Notes: a model not told the origin generated them from the sequence alone. DNA of 64,000 bases from Pelagicoccus sp. SDUM812003 (GCF_031127815.1 NZ_JARXHY010000021.1:1-64000); one strand, 5' to 3'; shown: positions 54,475 to 62,900, counted from the stretch's first letter. Program-made: numbers and translations.

Positions 54475-54557
54475 GCGTCGATACGGCGGCTCACATTCGC
54501 ATTTACCTGAATCCGGCCCTCTCTAAAATCCGCCGCGAATCTGCTCCCATTGCAACT

Positions 54558-55859
54558 ATGTCACCTCTTCCCATTTCGATCTCAGACTGGAAAGCGCTAT
54601 CCGCCGCCGATCCGGACCGGGCCGCCCAAGCTTTCATAGGCAAGCTGGAGACCATACCCTCCAAGACGCGGCGCCGCGTTTTCGCCAGTGTGCCGGATCT
54701 GCTCAGCCTCAGCGACGCCTTCACCGCCGCAGCGGAAAACAGCCCGAAGGCGGCGCCCCTGCTCGGCGTCCCGTTTCTCCTGAAAGATCTTTTCGATTTT
54801 CCTGGCGTTCCCACCACCGCGTCCTCCGCCTTCCTGTCCCGAGTCCGCCCCACGACCAGAACCGAGTCCGCCCTTTCCGCATCCCTGCGCCAGCAAGGAG
54901 CCGTCTTCGCTGGCAAGACCCACCTCAACGAGTTCGCCTACGGCCTCTCCGGAGAGAACCTTCATTTCGGCGACTGTCCGCATCCAAGCTTCCCCGACAG
55001 GGTGAGCGGCGGATCCAGCAGCGGCTCCGCTTGGGCGGTGGCCAAGGGCATCGCCCCAATCGCTACCGGCACCGACACCGGAGGCTCCATCCGCGTGCCT
55101 GCCGCCTGGTGCGGCATCTACGGCTTGCGTACCTCGCCCAACCGCTGGTCCACCGACGGCTGCGTGCCCCTCGCCCCCAGTTTCGACACGCCTGGCTGGT
55201 TCACCGCCACCTCCGAAGATATGGAGTTGAGCATCCTAGCCCTCATCTGCCCGAAAACCAGGCGCAAGCGACCTCTGAAGGGCGTCAGCCTGCTTTCCTA
55301 CGTCGACGGGCTTTCCGACGAATTTCGAGCCAAATTCATGGAGGCGATGGAGATGGTGAACGGAAACCTCGACCCGGCGGCGACCAAGGAGTTCAGCGAC
55401 GCCACCAGATCGGTCGCGCGGCACTACAGCGTGCTGCAAAGCCAGGAGGCCTACAGCGTGCATCAAGCTTGGCTGGACGAGCACCGAGCGGAATACGACC
55501 CGGTGGTGTGGCAGCGCATCGATCGCGGACGACATTGGTCCCCTGCAGACGTAGACGCGGCAAAGAAATCCGAAGCCAAGCTTGCAGCCTTCTTCGAGTC
55601 CGCCTTTCAGTCCTACGACTTCGTAGCCATGCCGGCCACGCAAAGCCCCGCGATCAAAGCCTCGGAGCACACGGACGCGTTTCGCAACGAGCTGCTCAGG
55701 ATCACCGCTCCAGGCAGCTTCGCGCGCTGCCCTGTATTAACCATCCCGATACATCTCAAAGACGGCGAATCGCAAGGCATTCAGATCATGTACAAGGACG
55801 AACGATCAGACCTCCCTCTTCGCGTGCTTGAAGCCTTGCGAGAACGGGTGGAGGAATAA
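54558..55859 (+). CDS. Amidase (amidase-signature family)
   Basis: A 433-residue amidase-signature hydrolase. The catalytic triad is visible as Lys76 in PFLLKDLFDFPG, the cis-serine around 153 in SGGSSSGSAWAVA and the nucleophile Ser177 in GTDTGGSIRVPA. The first 60 residues are not conserved. The family covers GatA, AtzE/AtzF (biuret and allophanate), indole-acetamide and other amidases; the size and the text YGLRTSPNR...TDGCVPLAPSFDTPGWF fit the AtzF-like or GatA-like solo amidases. It lies 83 bases after the PhoD-like gene and is convergent with a formamidase gene. In this window it is a candidate for releasing nitrogen from ureide products. Confidence 0.93.
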   Translation: MSPLPISISDWKALSAADPDRAAQAFIGKLETIPSKTRRRVFASVPDLLSLSDAFTAAAENSPKAAPLLGVPFLLKDLFDFPGVPTTASSAFLSRVRPTTRTESALSASLRQQGAVFAGKTHLNEFAYGLSGENLHFGDCPHPSFPDRVSGGSSSGSAWAVAKGIAPIATGTDTGGSIRVPAAWCGIYGLRTSPNRWSTDGCVPLAPSFDTPGWFTATSEDMELSILALICPKTRRKRPLKGVSLLSYVDGLSDEFRAKFMEAMEMVNGNLDPAATKEFSDATRSVARHYSVLQSQEAYSVHQAWLDEHRAEYDPVVWQRIDRGRHWSPADVDAAKKSEAKLAAFFESAFQSYDFVAMPATQSPAIKASEHTDAFRNELLRITAPGSFARCPVLTIPIHLKDGESQGIQIMYKDERSDLPLRVLEALRERVEE

Positions 55860-55938
55860 TAGGAAAGAGGGTGGTCACAGACGCCGTCAGCAGCGCCAGC
55901 CTCGCGGTTACCCCTCGCGAAAGCAGATCAACCTCAGG

Positions 55939-56868
55939 CTAGTCGAAAATCGCTTCCGGAAGATAGCCCGTGATGGTGGTGGTCGGCACGTTCACCAGTT
56001 GACTGACCTTCAGATCCAGAACGACGGAGCACGTCACGTAGGCTTGCTCCCGGCTAAGCCCGACCCTCTTCACCAAGTAGTCGATCGCTCGTCTCACCAC
56101 GCGCTTGCAGGCTTCTCGCGGGTTCTCATCGGACTCGATAAACGCGTGAAACGGCTTCGCTCGGTATCGAGGGGAAACCAGCTCGCCCGGCGTCAGCAAG
56201 TAAGGAGCGGACAAGGGTGCGTCCTTGATCAAGGTGACTTTCAGACGCACGCTCATCGGCGCCTCCATCCCGTTGATACAAACCTCGCCATCCCCTTGAG
56301 CAGCGTGGCAATCTCCGGCGCAAAGCCCTGCCCCTTCTACCAATACCGGCAGGTGCAGCGTGGAGCCAGCGACGAGGTGCTTCACATCCATGTTTCCACC
56401 GAAGACTCCCGGCGGACGGGTAGCAAACTCTCCCATCTCCTCTCGCTGCACGCCAATGATGCCGCAAAAGGGATTCAAGTCCAAGGTCAGCCCAGGCATG
56501 GAAGTCGTCTGCGCTTCATCGAGTCGCCAGATGTGCAGAAAGTAGTCCTCGAAGTCCTCATCGAGCAACCCTAGTCCGGGCACGATGCTGGTCCAAGCCC
56601 AGCCCTCATGCTTGTATTCGAGAATCTCGATCTTTAGCTGATCGCCCGGCTGGGCATGCGCGACTTCGATCGGTCCGGTCAGAGCGTGGATCAGACTACG
56701 GTCGATCGCCTTATAGCCCTCCGCGTCCATCTCTGGATGAACCTGAGCGTCGCTCGCATCGTTCATCTCGACCCACACGGTATCGCCGGATTCGATACGC
56801 AACCGGGTCGCATAGTCTCGACTCCAACGATTAAAGGTGGTCGATCGATCGAGGGTATGCTCTGCCAT
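55939..56868 (-). CDS. Acetamidase/formamidase family protein
   Basis: A 309-residue hydrolase of the FmdA/AmdA family, which cleaves short amides such as formamide to ammonia and the acid. It shows the family text VHPEMD..., ALTGPIEVAHAQPGDQLKIE, NPFCGIIGV, RPPGVFGGNMDVKHL, GAGLCAGDCHAAQGDGEVC and the late AIDYLVKRVGLSREQAY. Length and motif order are normal. It is convergent with the amidase gene, 79 bases apart. Together the two give this end of the window a second nitrogen-releasing pair next to the purine genes. Confidence 0.94.
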   Translation of the reverse strand: MAEHTLDRSTTFNRWSRDYATRLRIESGDTVWVEMNDASDAQVHPEMDAEGYKAIDRSLIHALTGPIEVAHAQPGDQLKIEILEYKHEGWAWTSIVPGLGLLDEDFEDYFLHIWRLDEAQTTSMPGLTLDLNPFCGIIGVQREEMGEFATRPPGVFGGNMDVKHLVAGSTLHLPVLVEGAGLCAGDCHAAQGDGEVCINGMEAPMSVRLKVTLIKDAPLSAPYLLTPGELVSPRYRAKPFHAFIESDENPREACKRVVRRAIDYLVKRVGLSREQAYVTCSVVLDLKVSQLVNVPTTTITGYLPEAIFD

Positions 56869-56908
56869 AGGTCTCTATGAAAAGGAGCGAAGCAAGCTGA
56901 AGCGAGCC

Positions 56909-58282
56909 CTAGATCGAGCGTAGAGCGGTTTCCAAGCGATCGATGTAATCGTCCAAATAGTCGCGCGGCTCTATGGCATTTGCCCGACGCAGGTTAGCGA
57001 TCGCCTCACGGTACTGCTTGAGCGAGACCTGCAAGCGGGCTAGCGAGATCAAGCCCTTGCTTTCGTATCCCTTCACCTTAGCCGCTCGCTCGTACTGGAT
57101 CATAGCGTTTTCCGTGTCGTCCTGGCTCTTGTAGTAGTCGCCAAGCAGGACGAGCGCCCTGCCGTTTAGTGGATCCTTGGATACAATCGACTCGAGAATG
57201 GTGGCCGCAGCCTCCATCTCGCCCTTGGCGATTGCTCCGCTGGCTTTCAGGTTCAAAAGCGACAGCTCTTCCTGCGGCGAAAGCTTGCCGGCGTAGTCGG
57301 ACTCGATCTGACTAGCGAGCTGCAGCGATTGATCGATCGATCCGCGTTGAGCGAGTCCTTCGGCAGCTTTGAGCAGCTTGGCGACCGGCAGCGTGCCCAT
57401 TCGCGCCGCGCTTCCATACCGCTCGACCGCCAGATCCACAAGTCCTTCGTTGAGCATGATGTCCCCCAAAAGAGCAAGACTGTCCGGCGACGCTTCGCCC
57501 ATGCGGGCCACTAGTTCGAGATTGGCCAAGGCCTTTTGAAACTCGCGCTCGCCCATGTAGGCGTTGGCCTGCATCATCCAGAAGTTCGCTTTGGAGGGAT
57601 CGCGTTCGATGAGGTCGGACAGCATCCCTATCGCCTCGTCGTTCATGTTCATGTCGAGCAGGGAATTCAGCTTGCCAAGCATCCAATCGTTGCTGTCGGG
57701 CTGAAACAGCAAGGCTTGACGGTAGGCGTCTAGGCTCAGGGAGCTCTCTCCGAGATTCAGGAAACAGTATCCAAGCAAACCATACAGCGTACCATTTCCA
57801 CCGCCGATCTCGATCGCCTCGATCAACATCGGCTTGGCTCGCGCGAACTTCCCTTCCTGGACGAGAGCGTATCCGATATTCTGATAAGCTCGAAAGAAAT
57901 TGGGAAACTTGCGGATCGAGTCCTCATACTTCGCGATCGCCTTGTCCGTCTCACCCTCCTGCAAATAGAGGCTGCCAATGGTGTAGTCTAGAGCGGCGGA
58001 CGACTCCTCCGTCATGCCCGCTTCTAGCATCTGGATCGCTTGCGATGGATTCGAATTCATGTATTCCGCGACCGACTTGAGCAGTTCCGATTCGTCCGAA
58101 GTGATCTTCGGGTTGATCTCCATGTCGAAGCCGTAGCTTCCGATGAAACGTTTCTGAAAATCAGGGTTGCTCCATGTGTTCTCGGTGAGTGGATACACGC
58201 CATCGGAAGCGGCGCTCAATTGAGAAGCGAGGAAAACGGCTGCGCCAAGGCTAGCAGCAAGGAATCGGTATCGGCGTTTCAT
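56909..58282 (-). CDS. TPR-repeat protein of TonB2-like system
   Basis: A 457-residue exported protein (leader RFLAASLGAAVFLASQLSAA) with about ten tetratricopeptide repeats from residue 95 to the end, e.g. AIAKYEDSIRKFPNFFRAYQ and AMIQYERAAKV. I start at ATG 58282; the frame runs up to 58396 inside the tonB gene. It is the last gene of the DUF3450-ExbB-ExbB-ExbD-TonB run, 19 bases after tonB. A TPR protein in the same place is known from TonB2-type clusters of marine gammaproteobacteria, where it assists TonB-dependent uptake. Its exact role is unknown. Confidence 0.91.
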   Translation of the reverse strand: MKRRYRFLAASLGAAVFLASQLSAASDGVYPLTENTWSNPDFQKRFIGSYGFDMEINPKITSDESELLKSVAEYMNSNPSQAIQMLEAGMTEESSAALDYTIGSLYLQEGETDKAIAKYEDSIRKFPNFFRAYQNIGYALVQEGKFARAKPMLIEAIEIGGGNGTLYGLLGYCFLNLGESSLSLDAYRQALLFQPDSNDWMLGKLNSLLDMNMNDEAIGMLSDLIERDPSKANFWMMQANAYMGEREFQKALANLELVARMGEASPDSLALLGDIMLNEGLVDLAVERYGSAARMGTLPVAKLLKAAEGLAQRGSIDQSLQLASQIESDYAGKLSPQEELSLLNLKASGAIAKGEMEAAATILESIVSKDPLNGRALVLLGDYYKSQDDTENAMIQYERAAKVKGYESKGLISLARLQVSLKQYREAIANLRRANAIEPRDYLDDYIDRLETALRSI

Positions 58283-58301
58283 AGGCAAAAGGTTTCTCGG
58301 A

Positions 58302-58988
58302 CTAGAATCTCCATCCGAAGGGAATGATGTAGCGGGCTTTGACAGGCTCGCCGTTCTTTTTCGGCGGCGTCCAAACCCACTGTTCAAGGGCTTCAATCGC
58401 AGGCGCGTTGGCGCTTTCGCCCGGCGTTTCCAGAATTTTCAGAACTTTGGTTCGACCGGACTCATCGATCATGATCTCGATGCGAAGCGTGCCTGAGCGG
58501 CGCTCCTTGCGAAATTCGATGGGCGCCACCATGGCCACCTGGCGGACAGGCTTGGGCCGCTCGTCAAGATCCTTGACGTCAAACAGCTCCAAATCGGCCA
58601 AGGCGTCGGGCTGGGCTTCCAACCCGCCAAAACCAAGCCCGGCCGCTTGGGCGTCGCCAATGCCGGGGTTCAGAGCCATCTCAAGCTGAGCGAGGTCTAG
58701 GGGTGGAGGCGGCTCCCGCAGCTCAGGAGGTGGCGTTTCCTGAGGTTCCGGCTCGGGCGGCTCCTCCAGGTCCGGCGGCGCAGGAGGTGGTGGTTGGGCG
58801 ATGTCGAACTCGCGAAACTCGATGACATCCTTCTTCTTTCCACTGATGAATTGGGTCAGCGGAAGCAAGGTGTAGATGGCGAACAAGCTCAGGCCGGCGT
58901 AGATGACGGCTCGAAAGATGGCCACGTTGAAGCGCGTCGGCTTGTATCCATTTTCGAACTTCGAAGCGTTTTGCGATGCGTCCGCCAT
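58302..58988 (-). CDS. tonB: TonB-family energy transducer
   Basis: A 228-residue TonB protein. One N-terminal membrane anchor (residues about 25-47, VIYAGLSLFAIYTLLPLTQF), a proline- and glutamate-rich periplasmic spacer (PPPPAPPDLEEPPEPEPQE and more), and the C-terminal TonB domain with GTLRIEIMIDESGRTKVLKI and EALEQWVWTPPKKNGEPV. It carries proton-motive energy from the ExbB/ExbD complex to outer-membrane receptors. The gene follows exbD by 3 bases. The window holds three receptors that could be its clients. Confidence 0.95.
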   Translation of the reverse strand: MADASQNASKFENGYKPTRFNVAIFRAVIYAGLSLFAIYTLLPLTQFISGKKKDVIEFREFDIAQPPPPAPPDLEEPPEPEPQETPPPELREPPPPLDLAQLEMALNPGIGDAQAAGLGFGGLEAQPDALADLELFDVKDLDERPKPVRQVAMVAPIEFRKERRSGTLRIEIMIDESGRTKVLKILETPGESANAPAIEALEQWVWTPPKKNGEPVKARYIIPFGWRF

Positions 58989-58991
58989 TCC

Positions 58992-59396
58992 TTAGGTATC
59001 CGTTGAGACATTGACCGACTGAGCGCCTGCCAGCTTCGCTTCGTCGATAACGCGAATGAGCAGCTCAGTGGTGACGGTTTTGTCCGCTTGGATGATCACC
59101 GGCATTTTCTCCTTCTGAGAGAGACGCTTCACGGTGGATCGAACTCCGGTCGGGCCTATTTCCCTTCCGCCATAGACCACCTTCCCGTTGGCTGTGATCG
59201 CGATCAGAATGCTGTTCTTCTCCAAGTCCTGGGCGGATGACGCCTGGGGCTTGTTCACCTCCACTCCCGTCTCCTCCACGAACACCGTGGTCACGATGAA
59301 GAAGATTAGAAGAATGAATACCATGTCGATCAAGGGCGAGATGTTGATCTCGTCGGTGCCCTCCTGGACGTCGGAAAATCTTCGTTTGATGCTCAT
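58992..59396 (-). CDS. exbD: ExbD/TolR biopolymer transport protein
   Basis: A 134-residue ExbD-type protein with one membrane helix ([18 protein letters not shown]) that begins with the conserved proton-path aspartate in PLIDMVF, and a periplasmic domain ([20 protein letters not shown]). It forms the proton-driven motor with ExbB. It lies 3 bases after exbB and 3 bases before tonB. Confidence 0.96.
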   Translation of the reverse strand: MSIKRRFSDVQEGTDEINISPLIDMVFILLIFFIVTTVFVEETGVEVNKPQASSAQDLEKNSILIAITANGKVVYGGREIGPTGVRSTVKRLSQKEKMPVIIQADKTVTTELLIRVIDEAKLAGAQSVNVSTDT

Positions 59397-59399
59397 ATA

Positions 59400-60014
59400 C
59401 TAGGCGGCGGGTTTCAGGTTTCCTTTTTCGAAGCGCTTGAGGGTGAAGATCTCCACCTGGGTGCAAAAGGAATCCAGCTGATCGCGGCGGCGCTTGACGA
59501 CGTTTAACATGATGTATCCAGGAATCGCCAACACGAGCCCGGTCTGAGTAGTGATCAGGGCTTCGGATATTCCACCCGCCACCAAATCCACCGTGTTACC
59601 CGCGGTGCTCGTGGAAAGCCCGGCGAAAGTGCTCAACATGCCAGTGACCGTGCCAAGCAGTCCGGTCAGCGGAGCGGTGCCCACGAGGATCGAGGCGAAG
59701 CGTATGCGACCATTGATACGCGAAAGATGGGCGTTTCGAATCTCCGCCATGCGATCTCGGATATCGTCCATGCTCCCCACCTTGTGCTGGGCATATTGTA
59801 TGATGTCACCGAGCGGCCCTTTCGCCTCCTGAGGCCGGTCGATCCAATGCATCCACTGGTCGGAGTTGCTGTTGTAGTAGTCGTTGAATCCGAAATACAC
59901 GATGATTTCAAACAGAGCGAAGTAGATCACGAGGCCGAGAATGGCCAAAGGGATCATCAAGGATCCACCGGCGACCCATATGCGTACAACTTCCTCTGTC
60001 AGCTCCTGCAACAT
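59400..60014 (-). CDS. exbB: ExbB/TolQ proton-channel protein
   Basis: A 204-residue MotA/TolQ/ExbB protein with three membrane helices: one at the N-terminus (SLMIPLAILGLVIYFALFEI) and two in the conserved channel block (TAPLTGLLGTVTGMLSTF, then AGGISEALITTQTGLVLAIP). The second ExbB-like protein encoded just upstream is larger and exported in part, so this one is the classical channel subunit of the ExbB/ExbD pair. Confidence 0.95.
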   Translation of the reverse strand: MLQELTEEVVRIWVAGGSLMIPLAILGLVIYFALFEIIVYFGFNDYYNSNSDQWMHWIDRPQEAKGPLGDIIQYAQHKVGSMDDIRDRMAEIRNAHLSRINGRIRFASILVGTAPLTGLLGTVTGMLSTFAGLSTSTAGNTVDLVAGGISEALITTQTGLVLAIPGYIMLNVVKRRRDQLDSFCTQVEIFTLKRFEKGNLKPAA

Positions 60015-60037
60015 GCGTAGTGGTTTCTTGGATTCGC

Positions 60038-61420
60038 TTAATCGCTTGTGGCCTTGACTCCGTTTACGAACGACATGGCGGAACGCTCCATGGCGGCCAT
60101 GATCGATTTGGCGCGCCGAGCCAGGTAGGCATGGAAAATCAAGGACGGTATCGCTACCACCAGACCGAATTCCGTGGTGATCAGCGCCTCGGAAATACCG
60201 CCGGAGAGCGACTTGGCGTCTCCGGTTCCAAAGATGGTGATCAGCTTGAAGGTATTGATCATGCCGGTCACCGTACCGAGCAGACCCAGCAAAGGAGCGG
60301 TGGCGGCGGTGACGGCGATGACGGATAGCAGGCGCTCGATCTTCGGCTGAGTGGCCACCATCTTCTCCAAAAGGATTTCCTCCAAAAGCTCCTTAGGCTC
60401 GGAGGCGTTCGCTACACCGACTTTCACCAGCTCTCCGCTTGGACCAGAAAGACTGTTCGCTTCATGCCGAGCGGATTCCACCTCGCCCTTGCGCAGCAAC
60501 TTGACCACTTTGGCGATGACACCGTCCGGCAGCCCCTTGACCGACGAGAGTTCGAAGAGCTTGAAAACCGAAACCAGAAGAGAAACCAGAGCGAAGCCCA
60601 GTATCGGAAAAACCCATACGCCTCCCTTTAGAATATGCTCGGTCAAAGTCTCTTCGGTGGAAGCGATGGCGATCGCCTTGCCCAAAGTCGGATCGAGCGG
60701 CAGCGCTCCCGACTTGCTGGAGGCGACTTCGCTGATGCTCCCGTTGGCCCCTTCGATGGGAATGATGGCTGGCTGGCCTGATTTGCCAGCCATGGAGAGA
60801 CCGCTGGCTCCGGAGTTCGAAGCGAAATATGCCACAGGGCCGAACAGTACGAACGATCCCTGCTCGAGCTCGCCGCTCTCCGTGACCGCCGCTCCCTCGA
60901 AGACCTTGCCCCCAATCACCGAATCAACCCGTTCGATTCCCATCTGGATCGCTTCGAGCTGAGCTTCGATCACCATCAATCGCTCCAACTCCGGGTCGTC
61001 AACCGCCAGCAGCGTAGCGTCGATGGTCGGCTGGTATTCATCCAACTCACTGGAATCGGCCCGCGACTCGATGTTGGTGATGTATTCGGTCATCAGACTG
61101 ACCACGTAGTCCACCTCGTCCTGACGCTGCTTCACGTTCACCTCGAGAGAATTGAGGTCCAAGCTCTTTGCATCGCTGGCTCGCGACTCCTTTTCGAACT
61201 CCTTGCGCAGCTCGCTCACCTCGGCGTTCAGACTGTTGAGCTCCTTGGCAAGCGGCGCCTTTTCCGACGAGATGGTCGAGCGCAGCTCCGAAAGTTCGCT
61301 TAGCGAGGTTTCGATGGATTTCTCGACCGACCCGACGGCGCTATCCAAGGAATTCTGCGCCAAGGCGCACGGGGAGACGGCAAGTCCGAAAAGGACGATT
61401 GATGGAATCAGGGACTTCAT
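60038..61420 (-). CDS. TtpC-like ExbB protein with N-terminal coiled coil
   Basis: A 460-residue member of the MotA/TolQ/ExbB family with a large N-terminal periplasmic part. It begins with a signal peptide (IVLFGLAVSPCALA), followed by a coiled coil from about residue 25 to 115 (LRSTISSEKAPLAKELNSLN), a beta-rich stretch, then the membrane helix GVWVFPILGFALVSLLVSVF and the channel block ATAPLLGLLGTVTGMINTF and SGGISEALITTEFGLVVAIP. This architecture is that of TtpC, the fourth component required by TonB2 systems in Vibrio. It lies 12 bases after the DUF3450 gene. Confidence 0.94.
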   Translation of the reverse strand: MKSLIPSIVLFGLAVSPCALAQNSLDSAVGSVEKSIETSLSELSELRSTISSEKAPLAKELNSLNAEVSELRKEFEKESRASDAKSLDLNSLEVNVKQRQDEVDYVVSLMTEYITNIESRADSSELDEYQPTIDATLLAVDDPELERLMVIEAQLEAIQMGIERVDSVIGGKVFEGAAVTESGELEQGSFVLFGPVAYFASNSGASGLSMAGKSGQPAIIPIEGANGSISEVASSKSGALPLDPTLGKAIAIASTEETLTEHILKGGVWVFPILGFALVSLLVSVFKLFELSSVKGLPDGVIAKVVKLLRKGEVESARHEANSLSGPSGELVKVGVANASEPKELLEEILLEKMVATQPKIERLLSVIAVTAATAPLLGLLGTVTGMINTFKLITIFGTGDAKSLSGGISEALITTEFGLVVAIPSLIFHAYLARRAKSIMAAMERSAMSFVNGVKATSD

Positions 61421-61432
61421 GAGAGGATCTCG

Positions 61433-62203
61433 CTATTTGATAGTTACAGGCAAACGAACGAACTCCGCCTGCTTGGTGCCTTGATAGACCGCGAACAGAT
61501 CCACGATCTGCTCCGCAGCGTCCGGAGTTTCCTTCCACTCCCAGCCGTCCGAAGAAGGGTATCCAACTCCTGCATACCTTCCCGTCTTATCCTGAAAGAA
61601 AGCTCCTCCGAGACCGAAATAGAGGATATCCACTTCAGCCGGTCCGCTCTCCAGCTCCTGGATTTTTGAAATGAGTTGAACGCCACCGTTGAACTTGTCG
61701 GCTTGACTCAACACGACTACGATGGTCTGCAAGCGCTGCGATACTGAGAGTCGCGACTTCTCTCCTGATTTGGGTATTCGATTGAAGGATACGCTCACCT
61801 CTTCCTGCAAAGGCGGTGGAAATTTCGCGTGCAACGCGATGATCCTCTCCTCTACCGCGCCAATCCTCTCGCCGAGAAAATCCATGGCGGCGATGTACTC
61901 CTCGCGTTCCTCCACCAGTCCGGCTCGCTTCTTGTCCGCTTCGGATGACGCTGTCTTGGCAAGTTCGATACGCTCCTGCAGAGATTCCCTCTCCTGTTTC
62001 AGAAGAGCGATCATGTCGGCCACGATCTCCTTCTCGGCCTCCCAACTGGAAGCCTCCTCGGAGATCAGTTTTTCGACTTCGACCCATTCCGATACCAGAT
62101 TTCGGGCTTGCTCGATATCCGGAGCACCGACCGTCTGCTGTGATGTTAATGGCAACAGGCCTAGCAGGAAGGCCGCCGTCTGAAGGGTTTTGAATCTTAG
62201 CAC
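61433..62203 (-). CDS. DUF3450 coiled-coil protein of TonB2-like system
   Basis: A 256-residue exported protein of the DUF3450 family. After a signal peptide (LQTAAFLLGLLPLTSQQTVGA) comes a long coiled coil (residues about 35-115) and a small C-terminal domain with ILYFGLGGAFFQDKTGRYAG. The family regularly stands first in TonB2-type clusters, before ttpC-exbB-exbD-tonB-TPR, as here. The start is uncertain: GTG 62203 or TTG 62221; no clear ribosome site decides. It has no enzymatic motif and is probably structural. Confidence 0.88.
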   Translation of the reverse strand: MLRFKTLQTAAFLLGLLPLTSQQTVGAPDIEQARNLVSEWVEVEKLISEEASSWEAEKEIVADMIALLKQERESLQERIELAKTASSEADKKRAGLVEEREEYIAAMDFLGERIGAVEERIIALHAKFPPPLQEEVSVSFNRIPKSGEKSRLSVSQRLQTIVVVLSQADKFNGGVQLISKIQELESGPAEVDILYFGLGGAFFQDKTGRYAGVGYPSSDGWEWKETPDAAEQIVDLFAVYQGTKQAEFVRLPVTIK

Positions 62204-62303
62204 AGAGGCCCCACCAGCCAAATCCGCGCCAAGAAAAGGGCTAGACTCCTTTTAGTCCACTACAGGTCATTATCTAAGGTCGACAGCGCCCGCCTTCCCG
62301 ATG

Positions 62304-62480
62304 CTAACCCCTTGCTCCCAGCGCCGCCGCCATCAGCGTGAAACAACGATTCAGCCACCGGCGGCCGTCGGGCTTCCAGGTCACCGACCAGAGCCGCTCG
62401 CATCCCGCCTGCGGACGCGCAGACGCGAACGTTTGACCCCAGTCGGAATCGAGATCAAATCGAAGCAGGGCCCGTCGCAT
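62304..62480 (-). CDS. Possible small protein, 58 residues, unknown
   Basis: An ATG-to-TAG frame of 58 codons, too short for usual gene finders. It reads as basic and tryptophan-rich (four Trp; FDLDSDWGQTFASARP, ERLWSVTWKPDGRRWLNRC), with mostly G or C in third positions like the real genes around it. No ribosome site is visible and I recognise no family. It would be transcribed toward the DUF3450 gene, 100 bases ahead of it. It may equally be chance. Confidence 0.3.
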   Translation of the reverse strand: MRRALLRFDLDSDWGQTFASARPQAGCERLWSVTWKPDGRRWLNRCFTLMAAALGARG

Positions 62481-62563
62481 TTTTAAGCGCCATAGGATTC
62501 CTACTCAGGGAGAGGCCCCGAATATCCCCCTAGCGCCCGCTCAGCAAAATCGTTCAACAGTAC

Positions 62564-62579
62564 GAAATTTCGAAATTTC
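62564..62579. repeat. Tandem palindrome GAAATTTC twice
   Basis: GAAATTTCGAAATTTC: two copies of the 8-base palindrome GAAATTTC side by side, making a perfect 16-base palindrome in AT-rich intergenic DNA. It could be a protein-binding site; it is not near enough to a start codon to assign. Confidence 0.5.
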
Positions 62580-62669
62580 AAAACCGTCTGCACGAAGTTG
62601 GCGCGTGCGCTGCTTTTCTTCATTTGTCCACGCTTAGCGAGGACATTTGGGGTAACTAAGAAAACGAGT

Positions 62670-62710
62670 GGCGGGTCGCTTAGGGGTAGGCGACCCGCCT
62701 TTTCTTTTTC
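62670..62710 (+). terminator. Plus-strand terminator-like hairpin without a gene
   Basis: GGCGGGTCGC (62670-62679) pairs perfectly with GCGACCCGCC (62690-62699) around 10 bases and is followed by TTTTCTTTTTC. It has all marks of an intrinsic terminator on the plus strand, but no plus-strand gene lies within several kilobases upstream, so it may end a small RNA. Confidence 0.65.
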
Positions 62711-62819
62711 CCAAAGGGCTCACCCAGAGCTCGACTCGCCCTCTCATCCGCCCTTTCGCTTCTTCGCCCTTTCGCCAACTCCGTCCTTCCTCCAGCCACG
62801 GATCTCAGGCGACAGGTGG

Positions 62820-62855
62820 GCAACTCTTTTTTGTAACGTTGCAAAAAAGAGTTGC
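62820..62855. repeat. 36-base near-perfect palindrome
   Basis: GCAACTCTTTTTTG (62820-62833) and its exact complement CAAAAAAGAGTTGC (62842-62855) flank TAACGTTG. With the centre AACGTT the whole 36 bases form a palindrome with a single mismatched pair. Runs of six T and six A lie inside the arms. It is downstream of araD, close before its terminator; it may be a second, bidirectional terminator or a genomic repeat. Confidence 0.7.
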
Positions 62856-62868
62856 GCGTCGGGGCGTG

Positions 62869-62900
62869 AAAAAAGGCGGTCTCCGCGAGGGACCGCCTTT
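62869..62900 (-). terminator. Rho-independent terminator of araAD
   Basis: GGCGGTC (62875-62881) pairs with GACCGCC (62891-62897), extended by AAA and TTT on the outside, loop of 9 bases; on the minus strand six T follow (complement of 62869-62874). It lies 34 bases after the araD stop. Confidence 0.88.

Noticed and set aside
54033-54557. N-terminal extension of the amidase
   Set aside because: It runs within the PhoD-like gene and is Arg-rich; the amidase homology begins after ATG 54558.
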